Shown: positions 1 to 10,283, counted from the first letter of the stretch. The stretch: 64,000 bases of DNA from Membranipora membranacea (GCA_914767715.1 OU612070.1:9813501-9877500), one strand, 5' to 3'. Program-made: numbers and translations. The notes: a model not told the origin generated them from the letters alone.

Positions 1-72
1 CATCATAATAATCCGCAGCACAAATTGTCATAATTGTTGTGGTTATTTTCCCTGGAAAGTAGTCAGCCATAT

Positions 73-902
73 TCAGGGTAAATGTGGAGCACCCCATCTC
101 CTGTAAGCTTGTATGCTGTTGGAGCTGCGGCTAATTGGTAGCATCCTCTTTGAATAAGGCGGTCTCTGGAGGCAGCCAATAAACTGTGCAGCAGTATGCT
201 CATAGATTGCCACTAATCTCAAACACTGCATTATCTTCTGAATCGGAATTTTATACATAAATATTTATGTGTATAGAATAGTGTACATAGGTAGATATAT
301 AGTTATCAAAAAGTTTCATTTGATGCCTGACTGAAATTTCTGGTGTTTGAAATTTCAGCTCCCAACTACAAATTCTACTCATTAACCCGGGACCTAGGAT
401 GGGCTTTGCTGCTTTTATGTGTTTTTGGTCTCTCCCCACCAACATAATTTGTAATGTAGTATTAAAAATTAGCAGATTATTTGGTACTTCAGTATAATTT
501 GTGATCTCTGTGCAGATCTTACAAACCAATATCCTTCCTAAACCACTATTCTCCTCTCCGTTCTCCGTCTCTCACATCACCATTATCAGCGTGTCCTAAT
601 AATTTTACTTTTACATGTAAAGAATTACTCCTTACTAAAATTTAAGGGAGTTTGGGACCTAAACTATTCATTGCTATAAGCCAGACTATGAGTCGATTTT
701 CAATTAGCATGGATTATTTGTATCGACAGTTTAAGTATTGTTCATTCTAGTCGGTAAAATATTGTAAATCACTTACCGCTACACTGACTGCTTGAGTTGG
801 CTGGTCTCTGTTGATCTGATTAACCGCTGACTCATTGGTTATTGGTATGGCATGGCTACCTATCAGCACAGCCGAGAGCAACATCAAAGTTATCAACTGC
901 AT
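73..902 (-). CDS. Small secreted peptide gene, two exons
   Basis: Two-exon model on the minus strand. Exon 1 (902 down to 777, 42 codons) starts MQLITLMLLSAVLIGSHA, a clear signal peptide with likely cleavage after SHA, and ends in phase 0 at a strong GTAAGT donor. Exon 2 begins at 237 after a TTCCGATTCAG acceptor and runs in the same phase to TGA at 73-75. The product is about 96 residues, with a mature part of about 78 residues carrying two cysteines, a KR pair and a C-terminal RRWGAPHLP. A TATA box lies about 136 bp upstream of the ATG. The family is not recognised; a secreted peptide or hormone-like precursor is an inference. An additional exon inside 238-776 cannot be excluded. The gene lies outside the tandem array. 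Confidence 0.5.
238..776 (-). other. Intron of the secreted-peptide gene
   Basis: This stretch lies between the GTAAGT donor and the TTCAG acceptor on the minus strand. A 92-codon open frame (251-529, minus) crosses it, but it has no sign of splice-site agreement and is probably chance. Confidence 0.4.
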
Positions 903-912
903 TGTGATGTCA

Positions 913-975
913 AAGGTTTGTGATGTTTAAGGTTTGTGATGTTGAAGGTTTGTGATGTTGAAGGTTTGTGATGAA
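913..975. repeat. 16-bp tandem repeat in the 5' leader
   Basis: Four near-perfect copies of AAGGTTTGTGATGTTG start at 913, 929, 945 and 961. They lie between the predicted TATA box and the ATG of the minus-strand gene, so they would be transcribed in its 5' UTR. Confidence 0.85.
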
Positions 976-1037
976 AATGGTATCAGCTACACCCATATGC
1001 TTATCAGCGCTTTGTGAACCACAGAGCAGCTTTTATC

Positions 1038-1046
1038 ATATATATA
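1038..1046 (-). promoter_or_regulatory. TATA box of the minus-strand peptide gene
   Basis: The minus strand reads CGTATATATATGATAAAAGC here. Transcription would start near 1010, giving a leader of about 110 nt that includes the 16-bp repeats. The assignment rests on position relative to the signal-peptide ATG. Confidence 0.5.
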
Positions 1047-1049
1047 CGC

Positions 1050-1847
1050 ATGCTGACTTTATTGATCTTTTTGTTGCGTATATCGTTCATTCTTGAATCA
1101 TGTTATTTTTTATTTATGGTTTATTAAGAAGATCTGAATTCAAATTATCAATATTATTATAAATTAGCTGAAGTTTATTCCCCTCGGATTTTATTTACTG
1201 TTGTTGCTTACTGGTTTGGCTTTGGTTTGACCTTTAGATCTCTAGATCTTTTGACAGGAGTTTGACACTTAACCATCGAATCTGATCTTGGTTTATGTTA
1301 CTATCAATATACTGGCATTTTTTGGCAACTGTACAACTAGCCGATGTAGACTATGAGAATTGTCCTCTCAAAATAAAAGCCACTGCATAGGGTTGCTGAG
1401 CAATACAACAAAAATTGAGCTGGGTTTGCAGAGTATATACCTTTCTTCCAAGTTATTCGTTATTCGTACATCATCTAGGTTCCATTTACGAGGTCAGGGG
1501 AGAAGAGATCCAACATTGTGTGAGAGTTATATATTTACCATTTGTTTTGTGCTTGGCCGATATAGATGTTTCAGAAAATAAAGATCCTCTTCAAAAAAGT
1601 ATGGTTGGCTTTAAAGTTTGAGTTTCAACAAAACTACTGACTCGCCCTGGCCCCAGTGCTTTTTTAGTAGCTATTCACGGCCAGACATCTCAACTGTACA
1701 TTTGTTGAGTGTTTATGATCACAAAATCCATTTGAAGAATGCATGTTCTTTTCACAGAAAACCTCAAAACATTGAAAATCAATTTGGTACAATTTGGAAA
1801 ACATTCCGTTTTGGAATGAAATAGACTGCCAATAAATTTGTAGTTAC
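1050..1847. other. Single-copy flank without a supported gene
   Basis: AT-rich sequence with short open frames on the plus strand (1360-1824) that lack signal peptides or matching splice sites. It is not repeated elsewhere in the window and ends where the tandem array begins. Confidence 0.6.
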
Positions 1848-2269
1848 AGAAACAGGGGAAGCAACAAACAGCCTTTCTCCAATTTCAAATCTCTCAGTGC
1901 CATTAACAATGCAAGTATAAATCATCCATATATAAAACCAGGGAAAGAAAATTATCTGAGCTCCGCTGCCTCTACTGACTCAGCATCCAGTGGTCCTTGC
2001 CAAGGTCATCTAATTTATATGTTACAACTGGACGTGCATCAACAATGAAATTGATCAAACAAATGCAGACGTTGAACAATCGAACAAACACTTGGCATAA
2101 ATCAAACAAGCCCCAGGTTGCCAGTACTGGCAATGTTTTGGCAATTAGCCGACTACTGTACAACTTTGTGTAATGTACAATATCACCATTGCAATCGGCA
2201 TGAAAAATTCTACCGGAAACAACTTTCAAACAACCGGTTAAATAAGCCAGGTAGGAAATTCAGTTTGAG

Positions 2270-2277
2270 TATAAATA
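2270..2277 (+). promoter_or_regulatory. TATA box, copy 1
   Basis: TATAAATA in the context GAGTATAAATATGGGTGC lies 62 bp upstream of the ATG at 2332. The same box at the same distance is kept in copies 2 and 3. Confidence 0.55.
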
Positions 2278-2331
2278 TGGGTGCTCTTCATCTATTTTCC
2301 TCCACTTGACACTGCAATCAATAAGTGTCAA

Positions 2332-2520
2332 ATGGCATCTTTCAAGTTTCCTGTCACTCCATGTCTGTCCGATGTAAATATATTGCTGGAAAAACTAATA
2401 ACGCGATGTTTTATGACGCAATGTTTTATATTTATGGGGTTTTCTTCCAACACCGGCTGTATATTCAGAAATGTTTGTGGCATTATCTACGTCATGAAAG
2501 AGCAAATACAACAACGGTGA
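2332..2520 (+). CDS. 62-residue hydrophobic ORF behind a TATA box, copy 1
   Basis: The frame starts MASFKFPVTPCLSDVN and ends EQIQQR. It is cysteine-rich (C at about positions 11, 25, 30, 40 and 46) with a hydrophobic middle. The frame is open in all three copies and the one length change is in frame. Most substitutions between copies alter the amino acid, so the frame could be neutral or fast-evolving. No family is recognised. It could be a first exon, with donor not identified. Confidence 0.35.
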   Translation: MASFKFPVTPCLSDVNILLEKLITRCFMTQCFIFMGFSSNTGCIFRNVCGIIYVMKEQIQQR

Positions 2521-2612
2521 TGCAACAAGCAAGAGTTAAAACCGTCCCTGTTATTGAAACTGCAACAAACGTACTTTCTCTAGAGATGCTGGACTTCCCA
2601 ACACATTACATC

Positions 2613-2771
2613 ATGACAGCTTTGAGCTATTTACCCGCCAGCTACGTGCCACACCTACCGAAGTCAGCTAAAATAATCTTGGCACTAACGCATCTGCTGT
2701 TAATAATAATACTATTCATACGACACCTACAAAATATTAAATCTGGTAGTCTCAATTCTCACTCCTGTTGA
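2613..2771 (+). CDS. 52-residue ORF with one membrane segment, copy 1
   Basis: The frame starts MTALSYLPASYVPHLPKSAK, is followed by a hydrophobic stretch rich in I and L (about residues 21-36), and ends SLNSHSC. It is preserved in full length in copy 3 (47690-47848), while copy 2 has lost the whole region by deletion. It lies about 90 bp after the preceding ORF and could be a downstream exon of it. Function unknown. Confidence 0.25.
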   Translation: MTALSYLPASYVPHLPKSAKIILALTHLLLIIILFIRHLQNIKSGSLNSHSC

Positions 2772-4299
2772 TCCCCTCTGCCTTTTTATAAGCTATTGGT
2801 TACGCTCAAAGACTAATGTAACTTTATTTAGCAAGATTTGTATTTTGTGACCAAACTGTCCCTTGAGATGTTGAAAGTTGTTAAATGATATATCATCTTA
2901 TCTCTGATAGCTACATGAAAACTAAAATAATTGAATGATAACAATATTCAACATATTATTATATATAACCGATGTTATATATGGTGTCCACATATTACAT
3001 ATAGCTATAAAGAGAGACTGTAGAGACATCAAAAGTACCGTACTAGATTAATGCTCTATGAGGATGATTACTAGACTAGATTATCGATACTCTAGCATGA
3101 TGAACTAAATTTACACCTCCAGCTCATGTGTTTCTGTTTTGTGGCTAGAGTTTCATCAAATGAGGGTCACCCTTTGTTATTAAAGATCACCAATCCATTA
3201 GTAGAACTGCCCTCCTTGAAAACTAATATTTATCAAATTTATCTGACGCATTGCGACATCTGATGTGTCAGGTGATAACTAAATGTAAATTGCTTTTCCC
3301 CTTCTATAAAAAGATTTCCAAAATCATTTCACATAAATGCAATTGAATCATTTTTGTTCCCCAAATGAGCGTTTGTGTGTTAAATATCATTTATCAAATA
3401 AATAAATAATTACCATTATAAAACATGATTTAAATAAATGAATTTGAATAAAACTATTTCATGTGTTTATAAGGCCTAGGTAAGACCTGCTGCTATTATT
3501 AGGACTTGCTAAGGGCAAGCCTGGTTCCTCCCCCGCCTAAGAGATACCATTATCCTTGTGGGTCTGAGGCCAGATCTTGTGAGACGTCCAAGATGAAACA
3601 TGGCTGGTGAAATCTGCCGTCCATCTTGTAACTATAGAGCACACACTGATACCTGAGTTTCCTCCACATGCTTAGTGAGAGGGCTACTCCAATTGAACAA
3701 AAGCTCAAATGATCTGAAACACGCTACTTTTTTTGATGACATAGAAAAGTATCACGCACTAAATTTAATCACAGTAATGAACGTCATGAGTTACAAAGAA
3801 TACAACAGGTAGGTTACAGACACGGAGCAGGAATAATTCACTTGATTAGACTCTTTTCCAAAACTAACTTGCTCAGTTTCTACTTTGGGTACAGGCTGTT
3901 AACACGGATATATCTGTCTGGTACTGAGACTAAGATAAATGAATCAATAAGCAATAAAAATCATCATTTTTAATCAAATTTTTGGACCTCATCACCAAAC
4001 TTTACGACGACAATAAATATTAGATAACTAGTGTGTCCTGCAATGTTTCAGTGTCAAATATTGCAGCCTAAAACCAGCATACTTTAAATACTTGACAGCG
4101 GTAGTTCTGAGTGTGTCAGAAAAGCACGGTAAATGTTGTGTTCAAATCAGACACTATAGATGTGAATTGGCTGATAACTTCTGCCAGCGCAAGATTAACG
4201 CAAACCACAGCAACTCGGTGAAGGATATCTTGGCTTGAACGACAAGAAACCTGTCTGAAGTGTCGCACTGTATCTGTTCGCGATCAAAAGGCTGACAGA
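2772..4299 (+). other. Intergenic stretch between the first ORFs and gene A
   Basis: No frame longer than about 60 codons is seen on either strand. A TTTAAATA sequence at about 4083 could act as a TATA box for gene A. The interval 2514-3053 is exactly the part missing from copy 2. Confidence 0.5.
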
Positions 4300-5680
4300 A
4301 TGAGGTTCACTGTTCTGCCTTTTCTGATGATATTCATATCAGTTTGCAAGGTAGGTTAGTAGGTTGGTAGATTGATGTGTATGTACAGATTAATTCAGGA
4401 TGAAAATTAGAAATGTTATAAACTCATCCTCTCAAATACTGTTTCATACCGCAGGAATCCTTCTTGATAACAATACTTCTGTACCAATCTTAAATGTTAT
4501 TTCTCACAGACCCGTACCTCATCACATACTATGCAGCTCGGTCATCTGATGTGCGATGTGTAGTAGAACTTCTGGAAGAATGGAAATCTGTATCCTCGTC
4601 ATAAGAATCTCAAGGTATATAACTTATTTAAATATTCTTGTCTTTGTGGCCTATACTGTCTAAGGTCACAGTCAACAGTTGATTGGAGCCTTGTGTTTAG
4701 CTCCTGGCACCTTACATTTATGTATGACCTCTCACTTCTAGAATGCATTGTATTTACACTGCATACTAACCTTGTGATAAAATATAGGCTATTGTTGTTT
4801 TATCAGTTAGTCCCACAGTCCTAGGGATTGACAACGCTACACACAAACAATGGCTTCCTCTATAAGCTTATTTTAACTTGCTCATAACTTGAATTACAGG
4901 TCACCTGTTATCGAGATGATAGGAGCCCGACATCCAAACAACAATGAAAGTGAGTTACATGTAAATACCGTTATTAACTACTCTGGTCAGTTTTGTTGAT
5001 TAAATGTCATGATGATATGGCGATATTATGATGTCGATCAGTTTAGTGCCAAAGAAAAATGTATTTCTTCTCAAGGTCGATTGCACTTTTTGATAGTCAA
5101 TACTCAGATAGTCAGTTTCTTCCAATCGATCTGATGGCAATCGTGTATCTACATTCCTGGCAATGCAGTGCACACAAAACAACTTGATTATTTTTATATA
5201 TAGGACGCCATCAGATGCACAAGTCGTAGGCCATCACCAACAAGCCAACGTACACCAACACAATCTTATATGTTTGTCTTAAAATCACTGATGAACCGAC
5301 AGCGATCACGAAGATTGAAACGGAGTATCTCTATGTGGAGCCAAAGATGTAGCATTCAGAAGTTAACTTTTTGCAACCCGTTCTATCCGCAACGATATGC
5401 ACGGCATGCAATGAGCAGGGTCAAGAGAGAATCTCTTTGGCCTGGATGTACAATAACTCATGGTCCCACTTACAAAGTTCGACAGCGTGCACAGTATGAC
5501 CTTTCGGCGTTACAAATAGGTTATCAGTGTGATATACCGATGATGTATGAGGGTGGAGTTTAGCACAGCTACATAGAAGAGGATGTTACCCCTCTAGTTA
5601 GGTACGGCTGGGGGTGTGGCTCGCACAGTGTGAGTGACACTATCAATTGTAGGATTGTAGCTCGGGTTATTTGTGCTTGA
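4300..5680 (+). pseudogene. Gene A, secreted basic protein, copy 1 (broken)
   Basis: Model: exon 4300-4350 (signal peptide MRFTVLPFLMIFISVCK, phase-0 donor gtaggt); exon 4900-4949 after a TTACAG acceptor (VTCYRDDRSPTS, donor gtgagt); exon 5204-5680 after TATATAG (DAIRCTSRRPSPTSQR onward). The full frame would be about 192 residues with nine or more cysteines, many basic residues, a run RSISMW, and an RVKR furin-type site before ESLWPGC. Copy 1 has lost one base in the middle exon (50 nt instead of 51), which shifts the frame, and has TAG at 5561-5563 where copies 2 and 3 have CAG. An AATAAA follows at 5788. The family is not recognised. Alternative splicing through the exon at 4510 is possible. 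Confidence 0.5.
4510..4604 (+). CDS. Candidate exon with ankyrin-like helix pair, copy 1
   Basis: After a TTTCTCACAG acceptor, a phase-2 frame reads PYLITYYAARSSDVRCVV then ELLEEWKSVSSS and a stop. Between copies most changes in the core are at third codon positions, which supports this frame over the other two. AAR..DV...VELLEEW resembles the two helices of one ankyrin repeat, but a single unit is not proof. It lies inside the first intron of gene A. It would join gene A's signal exon if that exon used the alternative donor GTAG|gttagt (phase 1). Confidence 0.4.
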
Positions 5681-5787
5681 CAGTCTACAGCTACCACAGC
5701 TAAAGGCCACAACATAACTCAGATTTTAAGATTATATATATATATATGTAAAAATATCAGTGTCACCATAACATCAAACAACTGTGG

Positions 5788-5793
5788 AATAAA
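5788..5793 (+). promoter_or_regulatory. Polyadenylation signal of gene A, copy 1
   Basis: AATAAA lies 108 nt after the ancestral stop codon of gene A. The same signal is found at 26236 and 52540 in the other copies. Confidence 0.4.
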
Positions 5794-6670
5794 GGTGTGA
5801 AGCTTCAAAAATGCCTTGATTGACTTACATGGATATGGAGTTAGATATATTTATAATAATACTGTCTTGAAGATATAACAGTTTTTATTCTGTGTAACTT
5901 TATATATTATTACACCACAGCGAGCTTGACGCTACATGTTGCTTGTTAGCTTGTGCGGTGAGAAGTGAATATTATAGTATCACAGTAAAGTATTAAATTT
6001 TCCAACCACCATTTAGTAGTGACTTATGATTTAATTTTTAAATCCATTCAAAATTTTCTTCCTTTGTATGTATGTACCTTTATTATGTACCTGTATTATC
6101 TCAAAGGAGTGATTGAGAAACAAAAAGATGGTTTGCCTGCAGTAAAGAATGTTAATAAGAATGCTGATGTCTAAAACTGTTAATGATTGCAGATAAAACA
6201 ATTTGTAGTTTACATAGAACACAAAAATACAAAAAATGTAGAAAATAAACTAAAAGAGTGATTTATTCAAAATACTGATAGCCTGAGATCTAAAACAGTC
6301 TCTACGGGTATTAATGCGGTGGCGTAGAGACTTAAAATGATCAGATGCTAGCATGTCGAAGGAGAGTAGAGGGTTAGGTGCATTGGCGGCCACCATTATA
6401 AAGGATTCTTGTAGCTTATGATACCACGAAAATTTAGAATACAAACATGTACATCACCAATCAACAACAAATGTTTATAGTATGCTTCATTATGAAGAGA
6501 TAGAATTTTAGGTTCGACTGTGTTATTGTGAAAGTTGCGCTCTCATATTCAAGGAGGGGATGATTCTATACTTAGTACAGCAACTGATCACTCATCCTGC
6601 TCATGTGATACCTGGTGACTTGTAACATGCCACTCCCTGCTTACAATATCATGCGTTGCTTAATTTACAG
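5794..6670 (+). other. Intron or intergenic stretch before the isolated terminal exon
   Basis: No supported gene. Two minus-strand frames (6031-6222 and 6250-6444) are open only in copy 1 and are shifted in copy 2, so they are treated as chance. The 5' part of the gene ending at 6816 should lie here or further upstream. Confidence 0.45.
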
Positions 6671-6816
6671 AGAATATTGTCAACGAGATCCTGTGCTCAT
6701 CATTCTCCACAGCTATGGATGCGCGAAACCGGTATGAGAAGTACTGCATATCACATGAGCTGATCCCCGATGCTCACCCAGGCTTCCACTTAGTACAGAG
6801 GCACACTGTAGATTAG
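6671..6816 (+). CDS. Isolated C-terminal exon, copy 1
   Basis: A TTAATTTACAG acceptor is followed by a phase-2 frame of 47 codons and TAG. It reads NIVNEILCSSFSTAMDARNR, then YEKYCISHELIPDAHPG, ending VQRHTVD. The exon is exactly 146 nt in all three copies, with no frameshift or stop, and several differences are silent (AAC/AAT, TCA/TCT, TTC/TTT). This is the best conserved coding segment in the unit. No upstream exon with a phase-1 donor was found nearby; gene A's signal exon read to GTAG|gttagt would fit in phase. Not recognised as a known domain. Confidence 0.5.
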
Positions 6817-7250
6817 GCAACCCTGTGGCTTGCAAAATAAAGGGGAGTATAACTCTACAATAATGAATGATGTCATTGGAATGATAGCAGTGTGATACAC
6901 AATGTGCCATAACAGTTTTTGACCAGCGATGCCATAAAATGGAAAGGGAATAATGTGTTAGTCCGCTGGCATGTGATATTGATGCTGGGTTTGGCTCCCT
7001 GAATTAAACAGCATAACTAATTATGTACTGGAGAAAGCTGCGATACGGTGAGTCTGCTTTTGCAGGCGTTTCCTGTGTCTACCTTTGTATATTTGTCGGA
7101 TGAGAACAATACTTACATTGGAAAATTACCGTTGGTCTTGTTATCTCTGGCTATAATTATTGTGAAGTTTAGAAACAAGCCTATGTCTTTACTTGAATTC
7201 AAACACTACCACACCATCTACATAATATTCATATTCATCATTACTTGCAG

Positions 7251-7312
7251 ATATTTTGCAACTAAAGTAGGAGAAGTCCTCTGAACCGGCAACAGAGTGG
7301 CTATTCTTCTGA
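7251..7312 (+). pseudogene. Short terminal exon P1, copy 1 (stop inside)
   Basis: After an ATTACTTGCAG acceptor the phase-2 frame reads ILQLK and then TAG, where copies 2 and 3 read CAG and continue to a TGA 20 codons in. Downstream the sequence shares GACTATTCAGCTG and a gtgagaac donor-like motif with the exons at 9780 and 10738, so it may be a third, more diverged relative of those exons. Confidence 0.3.
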
Positions 7313-7567
7313 AGCCCTAGGAGCCAAAAAAAACGGTCAGACTTTTCAGCTGCTAACCCGTACCTGGTGAGAACAATACGATTGTGATCCCAGCGTTGGC
7401 CGGTTTACTTGCAAATTATATCATTCTTTTCCTAGCAGTCGCTATGATATCTTTTGACGCGGAGTTTGAAGGTCTACTACATTGAATGCCCAATTTAATG
7501 CAAAGATACCTCCTAGAAAAAATAGGTGAATAAATACTGTGTATTGGGTTTTTAGGTAGCTTCCCCT

Positions 7568-7579
7568 CCCCCCCCCCCC
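7568..7579. repeat. Poly-C tract, copy 1
   Basis: A run of 12 C. The same site has 24 C in copy 2 and 17 C in copy 3. Confidence 0.95.
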
Positions 7580-7810
7580 AAACGAACAAAGCTTGTCAAC
7601 TCTTGCGAGCAAGCTATCGAGAAGAGAGTTATCCAGACTTGAAACTGTTTAACACGCTATTAAATCAAAACCAAGCTTGTAAAGACAGGCTATCTCACGC
7701 TATATGTTATTTCAATTTCAGTATGTCTGAATAATCCCAACCAAATATGGGTTTATGTGTCAATGTACTCTACACGTGATCCTCAAGTCAATAGCCCTGG
7801 AAACCATAAG

Positions 7811-7856
7811 ATCCTGGAAACACTGGAAACCCTGGAAACCCTGGAAACCCTGGAAC
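7811..7856. repeat. 9-bp minisatellite, copy 1
   Basis: Tandem CTGGAAACC units, about five. Copies 2 and 3 have about four and eight units. The minus strand reads as a low-complexity FQG repeat, which is not taken as a protein. Confidence 0.9.
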
Positions 7857-8862
7857 CTTAAAACTTCAGTCGTTGGAAACCTGGTAAAAAAATAAGAATT
7901 ATGAGAGAGGGAGGGCACACTGTGTCAACTCACCATCAATAGGCAATTATTCTCAGATATCCAGTCTTTTCTAAAGGAGTGTATGTTGGGTTGAATTTAG
8001 TTTAGGTATTTTGGGGTGACTTTCCATTGTTAGCTAGCTACTAAATTTTGGAAATTATTATAAAGCAAAATTTTAGCTAGCCTTGAATGATGGTTCAGTT
8101 TCCCTCTGTCATTTCAGCATGTGAACACAATCACAACAATAGAGATAGTGAAAGTTGTGACAATGTGCATCGCCTATCTACTCCATGGCATTGCATTGCA
8201 AATAACTGATCCCAATCACTGTGAATAGAAGAATCTTCACATCATCTCGCCATCTACAGTACATGAGAAGTAAATCCAATCCTAATGACCGTGCAAGACG
8301 CGACCAGAAATGGGTGAGTTTATTCTCTTCTGTTCAATAGGTAGTATTTCTGGTGATATCCTACTGATCAATGTACCATAACCATACTCACAAGGCTGGA
8401 GTGGCAGCACAGATTATTAGCTATCATTCTTACCCCCTCTGCTTCAACTTTTCACCGATTCATTGATGAAATTTTTGAGTAGCATATGTTTCGGATGGAG
8501 TATAATTCCATTAATAAATGTTGTTGTATTTAGGCCTCCTTCTAGATTGAAATAGATACCAGGCCTGTATTTCAAGGAGAACCTGAATAGAATGGCCTAC
8601 AAACATTATAATTGAATAATCTATGGCGCCTCTCTGATTTCCATTTGTTATTTACATACCTTAACCCTCTGAATGATGCTTTGAACTCCTTCTTATTATT
8701 ACCTCCCTACAAATTTCTAAAGTATGGCCCTGCGATAGAGAAATCTATGACAGACCAAGGTTGATTAGTAGTGTCACAATGTTGATTATTGCAGCATACC
8801 AATAGCATCTGGGTCACACTCTGAGGTTGCAGGGCTCAATCCCACACACTAGTTTGGGTTGG

Positions 8863-8988
8863 GCACCTGAAGGGAAAAGGAGACGTGGGAGACCCAAGAA
8901 GACCTGGAGGACGACAGCTCTTGATCAGTTGCAGACTTTTGACATCAAATCCTGGAGCGAAAGATCGGTCGAGATGGAGGGAGCATGA
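8863..8988 (+). mobile_element. LINE reverse transcriptase C-terminal tail, copy 1
   Basis: The frame reads KRRRGRPKKTWRTTALDQLQ followed by TFDIKSW and a stop. The GRPKxTWR block followed by a short helix with a late W is typical of the C-terminal end of RTE-like and related non-LTR retrotransposon polyproteins. Only the last 40 or so residues remain. It lies in the intron of gene C and is inherited by all three units. Confidence 0.6.
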
Positions 8989-9113
8989 GACGAATATACT
9001 GGCACAATATTCCAGAAGGAATCCTGCAACCTAAGTGAAGTAAGTGATCAATAGTATAGCGCGTACTAAGAAGTCCATCGCCATGTTATATCACCATCTT
9101 GAGGGTTTGCCAT

Positions 9114-9174
9114 GGCAGGCTGTCCGGGGTGGATGGGTGTCCCCCTCCCATCTACCCACCCCTGGCAGCCTGCC
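9114..9174. repeat. GC-rich inverted repeat, copy 1
   Basis: Two arms of about 24 nt, GGCAGGCTGtCcGGGGTGG and its imperfect complement, are separated by about 10 nt. They would form a strong hairpin in RNA or DNA. It lies in the intron of gene C and is present in every unit. Confidence 0.7.
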
Positions 9175-9779
9175 CAGGCTACTTGAAGATACTCAATCAG
9201 ATTGCTTGTTCGCTTCGGGTTGGATGTGATGGAGACCAATCCACATAAACATATCACCTCACATTGTGTTTCTCTATTTTCAGACAAGGTCACATATAGA
9301 CATGCAATGGTTTTCCGGTCTATAGTACAATTAAAGGACAATGGGAGCGGCCAATCCATCTTGAGGGAAGATCACTTCAAACTGCATAATACTAAAACTT
9401 GTAGGTTAGTGATGGCCATGACAGACAAAAGCAAGCCTTTGCACAACAAGCTGTTTTCTATGTGATATCCCATAATTCCATTTTTTTTACTGGATGAACT
9501 GATTTGTCAATTTCATGAGACTGGGCAGCAGAATAAAGTGCCTAATGAAAAGATGAATACTGAAATCTGATGATATTTGCGGATTCATGACCGCACACTG
9601 TCAATTTACTTTCTGGTAGCGTGAGAATGAATGGGGCTAGAATTAAGCGGCTTGTTAACAGAAAGATCAGCCAGCAGAATAATGATGAATCTTTACCCAA
9701 TCATCACAAATACCAGCATCTAAGAGGCAGCCATTATAGATGGTCCTTGTACCAGTAGTTCTGTCTTCTCCTTCTTTAG

Positions 9780-9915
9780 GTTATGAGGAGAAAACCAAAT
9801 TACCTGTGGGTCAATCATGCGAAGACCTAAGACATTGATGTTGAGCTAAATGATTGCTTGTGAATATGTTATGATGGACTATCCAACATACCAGTCAAAA
9901 GACAAACATCCTTAG
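9780..9915 (+). pseudogene. Paralogous exon P2, copy 1
   Basis: The exon is bounded by a TTCTCCTTCTTTAG acceptor and a gtaaga donor and is 136 nt in all three copies. It is clearly related to exon P3 at 10738: both contain TTATGATGGACTATYCAA and end at a gtragaaact donor. The frame matching P3 contains TAA and then TGA. A second frame reads YEEKTKLPVGQSCEDLRH and stops. It is probably a decayed duplicate of P3 or an alternative terminal exon. Confidence 0.35.
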
Positions 9916-10109
9916 GTAAGAAACTCATATTTAAGAGTGTATTAGGAAAGTCATAGGGTTGATATTTTGTCAGGCATGGGTGTCACTGTCAGACACCAGC
10001 AACTTAAAAGGTATATTTTTAATCGCAAATGCAAGAGACATCTTGATATAAAATGAGTTTAATCTGTGTGGAATTATAGCTTCGAGCTTGTAGGCTCAGT
10101 GAACTTGTT

Positions 10110-10283
10110 ATGCCTTGTATGCACATTGACAAGGAAGGACAAACCGCTTCTCAAAAAGCACTTTTACATGTTTGTCTCCTATTTCTCGTTGTTTTGTATA
10201 AATGCGTTGACTCCTTCCTTTGTGAATATATGCAGCAGTATTATGCCGGCAATAATAAAAGAGAGCAAATGTTGTCCCCATGA
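10110..10283 (+). CDS. 57-residue ORF with signal-like segment, copy 1
   Basis: Starts MPCMHIDKEGQTASQKALLH and continues with VCLLFLVVLYKCVDSF, a good hydrophobic core for a signal peptide or signal anchor, then a short polar tail ending EQMLSP. The frame also stays open upstream to a possible acceptor at 10079. It is intact in copies 1 and 2. Copy 3 has lost four bases and changes frame. A competing frame (10066-10302) is open in the same two copies but has no ATG start. Confidence 0.35.
   Translation: MPCMHIDKEGQTASQKALLHVCLLFLVVLYKCVDSFLCEYMQQYYAGNNKREQMLSP

Larger units (their letters stand above)
8260..9335 (+). pseudogene. Gene C, two exons, copy 1 (8-bp deletion)
   Basis: Exon 8260-8313 lies between CTACAG and a gtgagt donor, 54 nt in phase 0, reading YMRSKSNPNDRARRDQKW. 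The second exon begins at 9294 after a TCTATTTTCAG acceptor with TRSHIDMQW. Here copy 1 lacks eight bases (TACAAATA) found in copies 2 and 3, and the frame hits TAG after 14 codons. In the other copies it continues for 37 codons. No signal peptide exon was fixed. A hydrophobic frame just upstream (8110-8226, ending ITDPNHCE and a stop) is a candidate first exon but does not join in frame. Confidence 0.4.

Noticed and set aside
5204-5680. Resemblance of gene A (RSISMW, spaced cysteines) to interleukin-17 family proteins
   Set aside because: The RSIS-W run matches, but the family's conserved cysteine pattern and C-terminal C-x-C are missing. I do not assign the family.
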